From Bdellovibrionales bacterium (GTDB taxonomy: Bacteria > Bdellovibrionota > UBA1018), in assembly GCA_016786465.1 (NCBI GenBank), contig JAEUWC010000010.1, positions 44,717 through 108,716 of the forward strand: a stretch of 64,000 bases of DNA, written 5' to 3'. This document shows, piece after piece, positions 25,839 through 36,892 of this stretch. The position numbers were made by a program, and so were the translations under genes. Position 1 is the first letter of the stretch, and every line of letters begins with the position of its first letter. The notes under the pieces are model-generated. The model was not told where the DNA came from, did no database searches, and worked only from the letters and a program-made list of their open reading frames with translations.

Positions 25839-26285
25839 ATGTCAACTAAAGCCAAAAAAGTCGCCGCCAAAGGCGCAGCCAAAGCCCCTGCCAAGCCCGC
25901 AAAACCTGAAGCCAAGGGGAAGGCCGCAGCAGCGCCTGCAAAAGCAGCTAAGGCCGCCAAAGGCAAAGCCGAAGACGATGAAGAAATCGCAGCCGCCGCG
26001 CCCGCCGGCGATGGCGTTGACGCTGAAGAACTTGAAGAAGCCGCCGAAGAAGCGAAATCCCGCAGCGGCGGCGGAAACGAAGCCGCATTGGCAGCCGCAA
26101 GTGGCGCTTCTGAAATGTCTCAGTCCTTCAAAAACTTTCGCCACCATCCTGACATGGAAAACTTTTACCGCTTCATCTTCGACAACGATCTTCGCCACGA
26201 AGCTTTGGCGATCATCGATGTGATCATGGCCGAAAAGCTGGCTAAAAAAGCAGCCAAAGCGCCTGCCGGTAAGGGCAAGCACTAA
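25839..26285 (+). CDS. Lys/Ala-rich protein with conserved-looking C-terminal helix pair
   Basis: 148 residues in three parts. Residues 1-45 are a histone-H1-like tail of Lys, Ala and Pro (AKGAAKAPAKPAKPEAKGK). Residues 46-90 are acidic and Glu/Ala-rich. Residues 95-148 look folded (FRHHPDMENFYRFIFDND, then RHEALAIIDVIMAEK) and end in another short Lys/Ala run. The basic tail suggests nucleic-acid binding or charge neutralisation; that is inference and the family is not recognised. It follows the sigma-54 activator by 48 bases and may be co-transcribed with it. Confidence 0.75.
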   Translation: MSTKAKKVAAKGAAKAPAKPAKPEAKGKAAAAPAKAAKAAKGKAEDDEEIAAAAPAGDGVDAEELEEAAEEAKSRSGGGNEAALAAASGASEMSQSFKNFRHHPDMENFYRFIFDNDLRHEALAIIDVIMAEKLAKKAAKAPAGKGKH

Positions 26286-26301
26286 AACCTAGGCGCAACA
26301 C

Positions 26302-27033
26302 GTGCTGGGTCTGCTGAAGCGCCTAAACCAAAGCTTTTTGGAAGTTCGAAGCGAAGACGCATTCATTTTGCGGACGCTTTCGCGCGTGGATTCTTCGCGC
26401 CAGGCGCAAATTCTTGAAGTGGGCTGTGGGCTAGGTCGCCTGCTGCGTAAAGTTCTTGCGCAGGGGCACCGGGTACGTGGCGTGGATGCCAACCGATCCT
26501 TGATTCAAGCACACCAGGCAAAGGGGCTGCCCTGCCTTCAATTGGATGACCTGGACACAGAAAAGGGTGTTCCCGAAAATTCGCTGGATGTGCTTGTGAT
26601 TGCGCACGTGATCGAGCACTTGGCGCCAAATGACCTTTTGGGATTTCTGGAAAATTATCTGAAACGCCTAAAGCCCGGCGGGATCTTGATCGTTGCGACA
26701 CCGCTTTTGACCGCGAACTTTTTTGACGACTTTGACCATGTCAAACCTTACCAACCAGAAAGCTTGAATCTGATTTTTCAAAATACGACTGAAAATCAGT
26801 TTCAATTTTCGTTTCCGGTATCCATGCAGCTTGAAGACCTTTGGTTTCGCCGCATCCCGTACCGCCTGAAGTTCTACCGATCGAACTTTTTGCCCCAGTC
26901 ATTTCGCTGGCTATTTCCGGTGAATTTCGCGCTTGGGTTTTTCTATGCTTTAAGCGGCGGGTTCATTGGGCAAAAAGACGCCTGGACTGGGGTCTACAGA
27001 AAGCAACACCCTGCCACCCAGGGCAAGCACTAG
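26302..27033 (+). CDS. class I SAM-dependent methyltransferase
   Basis: 243 residues. Motif I is ILEVGCGLGRLL (about 38-49), the adenosine-binding acidic residue is in VRGVDANRS, and motif II/III are VLVIAHVIEHL and LKPGGILIVATP. This is the Methyltransf_11/23 type. The C-terminal 90 residues are hydrophobic and aromatic, as in enzymes that work on lipid-linked or quinone-like substrates; the acceptor is unknown. GTG start at 26302. The stop overlaps a convergent secreted protein gene by four bases. Confidence 0.88.
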   Translation: MLGLLKRLNQSFLEVRSEDAFILRTLSRVDSSRQAQILEVGCGLGRLLRKVLAQGHRVRGVDANRSLIQAHQAKGLPCLQLDDLDTEKGVPENSLDVLVIAHVIEHLAPNDLLGFLENYLKRLKPGGILIVATPLLTANFFDDFDHVKPYQPESLNLIFQNTTENQFQFSFPVSMQLEDLWFRRIPYRLKFYRSNFLPQSFRWLFPVNFALGFFYALSGGFIGQKDAWTGVYRKQHPATQGKH

Positions 27034-27371
27034 AAGTCGATCGAAACTGCGCCCGAGCATTGAATGTCGTACTCTTGTCCCGTTTGGGTCTGGAAATGGC
27101 CGCGGGCTAAGTCCAAGACCGCTCCATCCGTCGTGGAAATCACAGGGTCAGAATTGATGTATTCGATTGAAGCCGCATGGTGATAGGTCACCATGCCGGA
27201 TCGAATATAGAGCTCGGCCCGGAACGTCGAATTCTGTTTTGCGCAGACTTCATCGACCTCGGAACTTCCAAACACCTTGCACTCCAGGTCGGTCCAAACA
27301 GAACCGCAGGCTAGGGCTTGATCAGAAAAAAGGGCTGCAAATGCCGATAAAACAAGGATGAATTTGTGCAT
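27030..27371 (-). CDS. small secreted hypothetical protein
   Basis: 113 residues from the ATG at 27371, which opens a signal peptide (MHKFILVLSAFAALFSDQALA) cleaved before Cys; a TTG 39 bases upstream was rejected because it adds a polar Cys-rich extension. The mature protein holds four Cys (ACG, LEC, VCAKQ, IQCSG), suggesting two disulfides. No family recognised. Periplasmic or surface location is inferred. Confidence 0.6.
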   Translation of the reverse strand: MHKFILVLSAFAALFSDQALACGSVWTDLECKVFGSSEVDEVCAKQNSTFRAELYIRSGMVTYHHAASIEYINSDPVISTTDGAVLDLARGHFQTQTGQEYDIQCSGAVSIDF

Positions 27372-27473
27372 GCTCCGACACAAAGCAAAGTCGGTGCCAC
27401 ACCTGAACAAGATAAAATCGATCCCTTGGTGCCAAATAAGCCCTTCGGTCCCATTTCGACCCAGGCCACGCCA

Positions 27474-28151
27474 TTAGCGCGTCTTCAATGATTCAAACTG
27501 TGCACGAAGGACTTCGTTGGACCTTTTGAACGCTTCCGACAAAACTTTTCCGCTGACTTTAGCAGCGGGTGTCGCACCGACAGCCGGCATTGTGCAGTCT
27601 GTAGTTCCGTGTGCGGCAGTGAAGGTCTTTTCGTTTTCTTCAGCATTTTCAAGGGCCGCTTTTGCCGCAGGAAGTTCTTCCTGGCCGCGCATATCGTTCA
27701 TGACGTCAGAAGCGTATTCCTGCGCGTCTTCGACAACTTTCTTCATCTGAACAAAGTCATTTGAACAAACGGAATCCACAGCGGCGGTCAAAACATAGGT
27801 GTCGGGTTTCGGGGTTGTGGTCTTAGGGGTCGGCTGCTTTGCCGATGCAATGACGGCTCGATATCCGGCCACCTTCTGAGACACGTCGACTGTGATTTCT
27901 TCGTTCTTACTGCTTCCCGACGAAAAAACGGCGGCCTGGCAGCGCATTCCTGGGTACTTTTGTTCAAAGCGATCGACCATCTTTTCAAGGTCCGCTAGGT
28001 CTTGTTCGGTTTGAACCGAACGCGCCGTGCTGCCGAGTCGGTTATGATCGGTAACAAACTCGGAACTGCAATTTTCGTTGCCGGATGGCTGACCGCACGC
28101 TGAAAGAATGGACAAAGCCACCACCGAAAGACCTGAAATCGCCTTTTTCAT
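27474..28151 (-). CDS. putative lipoprotein, unknown function
   Basis: 225 residues. The signal sequence ends in the lipobox ILSAC (Cys19), so it is probably lipid-anchored. The mature part is helical, with four further Cys residues (NCSSEF, MRCQAAV, VCSNDF, DCTMPAV) and a Pro/Thr-rich linker in the middle (PTPKTTTPKP). No family recognised. It is transcribed alone on the minus strand, with about 190 bases between it and the divergent serC. Confidence 0.7.
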   Translation of the reverse strand: MKKAISGLSVVALSILSACGQPSGNENCSSEFVTDHNRLGSTARSVQTEQDLADLEKMVDRFEQKYPGMRCQAAVFSSGSSKNEEITVDVSQKVAGYRAVIASAKQPTPKTTTPKPDTYVLTAAVDSVCSNDFVQMKKVVEDAQEYASDVMNDMRGQEELPAAKAALENAEENEKTFTAAHGTTDCTMPAVGATPAAKVSGKVLSEAFKRSNEVLRAQFESLKTR

Positions 28152-28247
28152 GCCCCTTCTTTATCTTTTCTGACTGTTTTGGTCAACTATTAATACTCCT
28201 TCGCAAATCCTGAGAAACATGCGTTAGGCGCAGACCGTCAATTCCCC

Positions 28248-28282
28248 AGGGATATCCTAGGGATAGCTGAGAATATCTAGGG
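28248..28282 (+). repeat. phased short repeats upstream of serC
   Basis: AGGGATA occurs at 28248-28254 and 28259-28265 (11 bases apart). ATATCCTAGGG (28252-28262) and ATATCTAGGG (28273-28282) begin 21 bases apart, about two DNA turns. TATCC-tag-GGATA (28253-28265) is also a dyad. The block ends 55 bases before the serC ATG and could be a regulator-binding array. No regulator is identified. Confidence 0.4.
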
Positions 28283-28337
28283 TCAAGAGCGGTAAATTCC
28301 GTTGAAACCAAGCTTGGGGTTAGGCCAAAGTATCCCA

Positions 28338-29459
28338 ATGGCAAATTCATCAAACAAATACGGACGAGTCTTCAACTTCAGCGCTGGCCCAGCAAACCTT
28401 CCCGAAACGGTCTTGGAACAAGTCCGCGACGAGATGATGAACTACAGGAATTCAGGAATGTCGGTGATGGAGATGTCCCACCGTTCGAAAGAATTCGATG
28501 AAATCCTGGCCAACGCGACATCAGTTGCGAAGGAACTTTTGGGCGTCGGCGACGACTATGAAGTTCTTTTCCTTCAAGGCGGCGCTTCGCTTCAGTTCGC
28601 CATGGTCCCGCTGAATCTGTACATCAAGGGCCAACCCATCGACATGATCCACACCGGCAGCTGGTCGGATGCTGCGATCAAGGACCTGAAAAAAGGTTTC
28701 GAAATGCGGATGGTTTATTCAGGAGAATCCAACAAGTTCACCCAGATCCCGAAAATCGAAACCAGTCAGTTCAACCCACAGGCTTCTTACGTCTATCTTT
28801 GTTCGAACAACACGATCGAAGGCACCCAGTTCAAGCAATTCCCGGACACCGGAAAAGTGCCATTGGTCGCCGACATGTCTTCTGATTTCTTGTCACGTCC
28901 GATTGACACCAAAAAGTTCGGTCTGATTTTCGCGGGCGCTCAGAAAAACCTGGGCCCATCCGGCGTCTGCATGGTCGTGATCCGCAAGGATCTGGCCGAA
29001 CGCGGCGATGAAAAGCTTCCGATCATGTTGAACTACCGCACCCACATCAAAGGCGGGTCACGCCACAATACCCCGCCTGCGTTTGGCATTTACGTCGCAG
29101 GCTTGGTCATGAATTGGATCAAAGCGCAGGGTGGTTTGGCAAAAATGGCCGATCACAATGCGAAAAAAGCGGCAGTTCTTTACCAGGCCATTGATCAATC
29201 CAATGGCTTCTTCAGCTGCCCCGTGGACAAAGCAGTCCGTTCGGACATGAACGTGGTTTTCCGCGTGAAGCCGGAATCCAAAGACAGCGAAGCACTTGAA
29301 ACTGCCCTGATTGGCGAAGCCAAAAAAGCCGGCCTGATCGAAATCAAAGGACACCGATCCGTCGGTGGACTACGTGCATCGATTTACAATGCCCATCCAA
29401 TGGCAGGCGTTGAAGCATTGGCCAATTTGATGAGCGATTTTCACAAGAAAAACTCGTAA
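28338..29459 (+). CDS. serC: phosphoserine aminotransferase
   Basis: 373 residues from the ATG at 28338; an upstream TTG would add 12 residues before the conserved start RVFNFSAGPANLPETVL. Fold-type I class V aminotransferase. The PLP-Lys lies in FAGAQKNLGPSG, and the N-terminal NSGMSVMEMSHRS and the C-terminal GHRSVGGLRASIYN are family signatures. It converts 3-phosphohydroxypyruvate to phosphoserine with glutamate, and possibly acts in pyridoxal synthesis. First gene of an apparent serC-aminotransferase-serA-purA operon. Confidence 0.95.
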   Translation: MANSSNKYGRVFNFSAGPANLPETVLEQVRDEMMNYRNSGMSVMEMSHRSKEFDEILANATSVAKELLGVGDDYEVLFLQGGASLQFAMVPLNLYIKGQPIDMIHTGSWSDAAIKDLKKGFEMRMVYSGESNKFTQIPKIETSQFNPQASYVYLCSNNTIEGTQFKQFPDTGKVPLVADMSSDFLSRPIDTKKFGLIFAGAQKNLGPSGVCMVVIRKDLAERGDEKLPIMLNYRTHIKGGSRHNTPPAFGIYVAGLVMNWIKAQGGLAKMADHNAKKAAVLYQAIDQSNGFFSCPVDKAVRSDMNVVFRVKPESKDSEALETALIGEAKKAGLIEIKGHRSVGGLRASIYNAHPMAGVEALANLMSDFHKKNS

Positions 29460-29539
29460 GAATGGAAGGGATCGGGCGAGCCGCCGGATCGGACGAGCAG
29501 AACGCGCGTCCCGACCCGAAAAAGATCGCCCCGAATTAA

Positions 29540-30685
29540 ATGAAGAAGACTTATCTTTTAACACCGGGGCCGACCCCTGTCCCTGAAACCATTTCTTCGA
29601 TTTTTGCGCGCCCGCTGATTCATCACCGGACCCCGGGTTTCCAAAAGCTTTTCGAAGAAGTACGCGCGGGCCTGAAATACGTTTTTCAAACGAAGCAAGA
29701 AGTTCTGACCCTTCTTTGCAGCGGGACTGGCGGAATGGACGCGGCCGTTTCAAATCTTTTTTCACCTGGCGACGAAATCATTTCCATCAACGGCGGAAAG
29801 TTCGGTGCACGCTGGGCCAAGATCGCTTCGGCCTACGGAATCATTTGCCATGAAATCAAAGTCGCACCGGGCGCATCGGTTGAAGCTTCCGAAGTCAGTG
29901 ACTTTGTAGCCAAGCACCCTTCCGCCAAGGCCATTTGCTTTCAGGCTTCAGAAACTTCGACGGGTTCCTGCATGCCCACAGAAGAAATCGTCGAAGTCGC
30001 CCGCCGCGCGAATTTGCTTTCCGTTTGCGACGCCATCACGGCTTGCGGCGTTTTCGATCTGCCCATGGATGAATGGGGCATCGATGTCATGATCACGGGA
30101 TCGCAAAAGGCCATGATGATCCCTCCGGGGCTGGCCTTCATCGCACTTTCAGATCGCGCATGGAAAGCCAATGAAACCGCTAAAGCCCCGCGCTTTTATT
30201 TTGACCTGGCCCGTGAAAAAAAATCCCAGCTGAAGAATCAAACCGCCTGGACCCCTGGAACATCACTGATTCAGGGACTTCATGAAGCCCTGAAAATGAT
30301 CCAGGAAGAAGGCCTTCAAAACGTTTTCAAACGCCATGAAAGATTGGCGCAAGCCACCCGCGCCGCGGTTCAAGCGCTGGGCCTGGAAATTTTGGCCACC
30401 AAGCGCCCGTCTTCGGCCGTCACTTCGGTAAAAGTCCCGTCGCAGATCGCGGACGGAAAGCTGATTCCTCGCACGATGCGCGATAGCTACGGCGTGACGA
30501 TTGCAGGCGGCCAAGACGAATTGGAAGGAAAGATCTTCCGGCTTTCGCATTTCGGATACTGCGGGATCTTCGACATCACGACCGGGATTTCTTGTTTGGA
30601 AATGACCCTGCATGACTTGGGTTATCCGGTTCAATTTGGAAAAGGCGTGGGCGCCGCTTTGGCGTCTTATAAGAAAACTTCTTAA
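29540..30685 (+). CDS. class V aminotransferase (serine/alanine-glyoxylate type)
   Basis: 381-residue PLP enzyme of the alanine-glyoxylate/serine-pyruvate aminotransferase group: LLTPGPTPVPETI at the N-terminus, SGTGGMDAAVSN cofactor-phosphate loop, PLP-Lys in TGSQKAMMIPPG, and RLSHFGYCGIFD near the end. It moves amino groups between serine or alanine and an oxoacid such as glyoxylate or pyruvate. Standing between serC and serA, it may interconvert serine, glyoxylate and hydroxypyruvate; the exact reaction cannot be read from sequence. It lies 80 bases downstream of serC. Confidence 0.9.
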   Translation: MKKTYLLTPGPTPVPETISSIFARPLIHHRTPGFQKLFEEVRAGLKYVFQTKQEVLTLLCSGTGGMDAAVSNLFSPGDEIISINGGKFGARWAKIASAYGIICHEIKVAPGASVEASEVSDFVAKHPSAKAICFQASETSTGSCMPTEEIVEVARRANLLSVCDAITACGVFDLPMDEWGIDVMITGSQKAMMIPPGLAFIALSDRAWKANETAKAPRFYFDLAREKKSQLKNQTAWTPGTSLIQGLHEALKMIQEEGLQNVFKRHERLAQATRAAVQALGLEILATKRPSSAVTSVKVPSQIADGKLIPRTMRDSYGVTIAGGQDELEGKIFRLSHFGYCGIFDITTGISCLEMTLHDLGYPVQFGKGVGAALASYKKTS

Positions 30686-30712
30686 AAAATGGGCCGCTGG
30701 CCCGGAGGAACT

Positions 30713-33018
<2,306 letters not shown>

Positions 33019-33020
33019 GT

Positions 33021-35468
33021 CTAGGCTAGAATTTCACGAACTTTTTTCAGAAGCGACTGAGTATCAAAAGGCTTCTGGATGAAGGCGACGTTTTCCTTCA
33101 CTTCTCCTACGATCTCGTCGGGGGCTGCGTTTGGATAGCCGGACATGAATAGGACTTTCAGTTCGGGCGTCTTTTGTCGTGCCAACCTGACCAATTCAAC
33201 GCCGCTCATTTCAGGCATCAGAATATCCGTGATCATCATATGAATCTCGGAATCTCGTTCCTTTAGAATTTCCAGGGCTTCTTTTGCGTTGTGTGCAAAG
33301 TGCACTTGATGACCGGCCTTCTTAAGAACCGCGACCACCAAGTTCCGCAATTCTTCTTCGTCTTCGACGACCAAGATAGTTTCCGTACCCGAAAAACTTG
33401 GCCCGTCCTGGCTGACGGGCTCAGGGAATGCCGAAGTTTCTTCTGCGACGGGTAAGAAGACTTTGAAAACAGACCCTCTATCTGGCTCGCTATAAACCCA
33501 AATCGTTCCGTTGCTTTGTTTGATGATCCCGTAAACGGTCGATAAACCCAGCCCAGTGCCCTTTCCAACTTCTTTGGTGGTGAAAAAAGGCTCGAAAAGT
33601 CGCCCCTGAACTTCCTGACTCATTCCGCAACCGGTGTCAGTCACGCTCAGCATGACGTGCCGTCCAGGCTTTGACTTCAGGTGCTTGGTCACAAAACTTT
33701 GGTCTAGGTCCACATTAGCCGTTTCGATCGTGATGATTCCGTACTTCGGTTCGATTGTAGCGCCGTTGCCTTGGATTGCATCGTGTGCGTTGAGCACCAG
33801 ATTCAGAATGACCTGCTCCATCTGGCCGGGATCAACCCGAACGCTAGAAAGTCCCGTGGCCAGTAACGGCCGAATCTGAATATTTTCCGGAACCATCCGT
33901 CGAAGCATTTTCAAAAGCTGCCCAACGATATCGTTCATGTCGACGACCTTGGGCTGGTAGACCTGTTTGCGACTAAAGATCAAAAGCTGGCGGGTCAAGC
34001 CCGCGCCCCTTTGCGCCGCCTGGCGGACGTTTCGGATCGTTTCGATCACACTGGAATGGGCCTGAGGATTGTCGATGATGATGTCGCAATAAAGCTGAAT
34101 CGCACCCAGGATGTTGTTGAAGTCGTGAGCGACCCCGCCAGCCAGCGTTCCCACGGCGTCCATTTTCTGAAGCTGGCGAACTTGGGCTTCGGTTTCTTGA
34201 AGCTCTTTCATCCTCTGGGTGACGATTTCTTCAAGCTCTTCTTTTGACTGGATCAATGCCTTTTCAGAACGAACCTGTTCAGTGATATCCCGAAGAACCG
34301 AAACTCCGCCCACTAACGTGCCATCGCTTAGCACCAACGGATTGGCGGTGCTTTGCACGAAGATTCCGTCATCACTTCCGTCGGCCTTTCGGATCAGCAT
34401 GACGTCATCCCGGGTGGCAATCCCCCGCGCCGCTTTTGCCAACGGAGTTTCACCCCTTGGGTAAGGGGTGACCTGATCCTGGCGAAAGACCTGATACTTC
34501 TCCCACCACTTAGACAAGTCTTCGGCACCTAGGCCTGCACCGACAAGCTTTTCAGCGGCAGAATTAAAATGGGTCACTTTCATGTTTGGATCCGCAACAA
34601 CAACCGCATCCGAAATATTCTCAAGAATCAGTTTCAAGATCTTTGACTTTCGCTGGGCGTCCTCGTCAGCCTTTTCCAAATAAAAGGCCGACACGGTCGC
34701 AAAAACAGCCAAGACGATGATCACGCAAAGTACAAAGGTCCCGGTCCCCAGAATTGAAGTAAAGTATCCATGTCTCTCGCCCTGGACTCGTAACCATCCC
34801 AAAGTCATTGGAACAAGTACGACCGCCGGAAAGGCCATCCTGGCCAACTTTCCGCCCAATCGGCTGGAAGTGAGCAACTGAACTATCGGGCCCCGTTCTC
34901 GGGTCAGAAACAATCCTATCCCCAGTAAGACAAAGCAAAACCCCGTGTGGACGGCCATCGGGATATGGGTACCTACCGTGGAAAGCACCGACTGCGAATA
35001 AAAGTGGCCGATCAACGTAAAGAAACCCGTTAGAAAAACAGCCAGACCCAGTAATTCGGTGATCGAAATTTTCTTGGGCCAAGATATCCGGCTTAAAAGT
35101 GCACCCACGCCAAAAATGGTAAAGGCAAAGGCCGTATTCGGTGCCATCCGACTTTGGTCCAAACTGGAACGAAACAGCGAGCGATCCAACTGCAGATCAT
35201 TGCCCCAAATTCCCCACCAGCGAACCAGGCCCAGCAAAACGACCAAAGCCGGAAGTCCCAAGCGTACTGCAACCGTTTCTTTTGAGTCTGAATAGCGCAA
35301 ATAGGCTGCGCAAACCAAGAAAGCCACCGCCGTCAGTGGGTTCATTTCTGTCCATCTTTCACCCAACCAAGCCTTTGTCGGAAGCTCGGCACTCCAAGAA
35401 ATCAGCACCCCCAGTGCGACCGTCCCGACCACCCATGCAATCCGATTTCTTAGAACCGGGCCGTTCAA
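33021..35468 (-). CDS. membrane hybrid histidine kinase (PAS, HisKA, ATPase, receiver)
   Basis: 815 residues. Residues 1-270 hold about seven to eight membrane helices, a MASE-like sensor. A PAS domain follows (about 280-400, ISDAVVVADPNMKVTHFNSA). HisKA with His in GGVAHDFNNILGAI (near 450), ATPase with N box LNLVLNAHDAI, G1 DTGCGMS and G2 GKGTGLGLSTVYG, and a C-terminal receiver (ILVVEDEEE, TDILMPEMSG, FIQKPFD). TTG start within a TTGA overlap of the upstream HD-type response regulator, so the two are translationally coupled and probably one pathway. The signal is unknown. Confidence 0.93.
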   Translation of the reverse strand: MNGPVLRNRIAWVVGTVALGVLISWSAELPTKAWLGERWTEMNPLTAVAFLVCAAYLRYSDSKETVAVRLGLPALVVLLGLVRWWGIWGNDLQLDRSLFRSSLDQSRMAPNTAFAFTIFGVGALLSRISWPKKISITELLGLAVFLTGFFTLIGHFYSQSVLSTVGTHIPMAVHTGFCFVLLGIGLFLTRERGPIVQLLTSSRLGGKLARMAFPAVVLVPMTLGWLRVQGERHGYFTSILGTGTFVLCVIIVLAVFATVSAFYLEKADEDAQRKSKILKLILENISDAVVVADPNMKVTHFNSAAEKLVGAGLGAEDLSKWWEKYQVFRQDQVTPYPRGETPLAKAARGIATRDDVMLIRKADGSDDGIFVQSTANPLVLSDGTLVGGVSVLRDITEQVRSEKALIQSKEELEEIVTQRMKELQETEAQVRQLQKMDAVGTLAGGVAHDFNNILGAIQLYCDIIIDNPQAHSSVIETIRNVRQAAQRGAGLTRQLLIFSRKQVYQPKVVDMNDIVGQLLKMLRRMVPENIQIRPLLATGLSSVRVDPGQMEQVILNLVLNAHDAIQGNGATIEPKYGIITIETANVDLDQSFVTKHLKSKPGRHVMLSVTDTGCGMSQEVQGRLFEPFFTTKEVGKGTGLGLSTVYGIIKQSNGTIWVYSEPDRGSVFKVFLPVAEETSAFPEPVSQDGPSFSGTETILVVEDEEELRNLVVAVLKKAGHQVHFAHNAKEALEILKERDSEIHMMITDILMPEMSGVELVRLARQKTPELKVLFMSGYPNAAPDEIVGEVKENVAFIQKPFDTQSLLKKVREILA

Positions 35469-36826
35469 ACCTTTTGCCTCAGTTTGGTAAAACTGGATGG
35501 GGGTTGAAAATCAAAGATGCGCATCAGCGCTTCAAAAAAGACGTGATCCAAACGGTCCGATGAAAGTGCAATCATCTGCTTGATCGCCGTTTCCGGATCG
35601 ACCGTGACGACGTGAGGGTTTCGGATCGCGCGGGAACAGAATTCATTGGCGACCGTCACCAATCGTGTCATCGGATGAATGGCCGACTTTGAAAGCTTGG
35701 ATGGAAACCCGTGCGACAAACAGTCTTCGTGATGTTCCTTGGCGATCTGAAGAACGTCGTTGGGAATGGATTTGATTCGACCCAAAAGTTCCATGCTTCG
35801 AAGCGAATGACTTTCGTAAAGCTTGACTTCATTAGCTGACCAGTTCTTCTTGGGTCGCATCAGCATCGCTTGATCGATTTCGCGATGGCCAACGTCATGC
35901 AGTAGCGCTCCCAAGGCAACTTTGAATTTATTCGTCGGAAGTTTCCATTCGACTTTCTGGGCGATCATCACACTGAAAAGCGCTACGCCTACACTGTGTG
36001 CAAAAAGATAGTCGGTGTGTGTGTTCAAAGACTGCAACAATCGATAAACATCCGGGTCTTCGCTGGCGATCGCAACCACGGTTTCGACAAATGCGACTGA
36101 AGAATCCATCAGATCAGAATCGATCCCGTCGCGGTTGATTTGATTTGCGATAATTTCATTGGTTTTGCGAAGAAGTTCTTTGCGCGCTTCCGCAGTTTCC
36201 ACCGTGGCTTTCACTTGCGCATCGCTAAGCTTCAAATCAAACCCGACGTAAGTAAGGAAGTCCCGATCTTCCATGTACAGGTAGCGAACGCCGCGTTCTT
36301 TGTAGGCCTTGATGCGGTCGACTGAAAGATCTTCGCCTCGTGCTGCAACTTTAATGTACTTGGTATCCGCTAAACGAATATAAATGCCGAATTGAATCTG
36401 ACGGCCCGAACGAAAGTCGTCGATCGCCAGGCGACAGAAAGTATTTTTTTCTTCAACCTTCCCCTTTGCTTGGGGTTTTAGGCAGCGGTTGATCGCACGA
36501 ATCAAGTCTTCGCGATGAAACGGTTTTGGAAGAAATTCCTCCGCGCCGAGTTCATGGGCATCAAAGGTTTCCAAAATTTCGGAAAAACCTGTGATCAAAA
36601 TCACCGGCGTATTATAGGCCGAACGAACGTGCTGAGTCAGGGCGATCCCGTCCATTTCGGGCATCCGAATGTCGGAAATCACAAGATCGAAGGTGTTCTT
36701 CTCAAGGACTTCAAGCGCCTTTTTCCCATTCGCGGCGGTTAATACTTCATGGCCAAGACCCTGAAGACTTCCCTGAAGCGCGGGCCGAAATGCGTCGTCA
36801 TCGTCCACGACTAAAATCCGACTCAT
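35465..36826 (-). CDS. response regulator with degenerate HD (HD-GYP-like) output domain
   Basis: 453 residues. Receiver with acidic run VVDDDD, phosphoacceptor Asp52 (ISDIRMPEMDG), LITGFSE and Lys101 (FLPKPFH). A middle region (125-230) of unknown type is followed by an HD domain: a first His in AHSVGVALF, HD in LLHDVGHREID, and HHEDCLSHGFP where c-di-GMP phosphodiesterases have HHExxDGxGYP. The HD metal pair is kept but the GYP signature and its Asp-Gly are changed, so hydrolysis of c-di-GMP is doubtful; it may be an HDOD-like or altered-specificity protein. Coupled to the hybrid kinase that follows. Confidence 0.87.
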   Translation of the reverse strand: MSRILVVDDDDAFRPALQGSLQGLGHEVLTAANGKKALEVLEKNTFDLVISDIRMPEMDGIALTQHVRSAYNTPVILITGFSEILETFDAHELGAEEFLPKPFHREDLIRAINRCLKPQAKGKVEEKNTFCRLAIDDFRSGRQIQFGIYIRLADTKYIKVAARGEDLSVDRIKAYKERGVRYLYMEDRDFLTYVGFDLKLSDAQVKATVETAEARKELLRKTNEIIANQINRDGIDSDLMDSSVAFVETVVAIASEDPDVYRLLQSLNTHTDYLFAHSVGVALFSVMIAQKVEWKLPTNKFKVALGALLHDVGHREIDQAMLMRPKKNWSANEVKLYESHSLRSMELLGRIKSIPNDVLQIAKEHHEDCLSHGFPSKLSKSAIHPMTRLVTVANEFCSRAIRNPHVVTVDPETAIKQMIALSSDRLDHVFFEALMRIFDFQPPSSFTKLRQKV

Positions 36827-36892
36827 ATCAGTCCTACGATTTTAGCTTTGACGCTGACTAAAGACGCCCCTAAGAATTCTTAAACTTCGCCT

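Noticed and set aside
25842..26282. Phe/Gly/Cys-rich minus-strand frame opposite the Lys/Ala-rich gene
   Set aside because: It is the direct complement of GCC/AAA-type codons; no independent signal.
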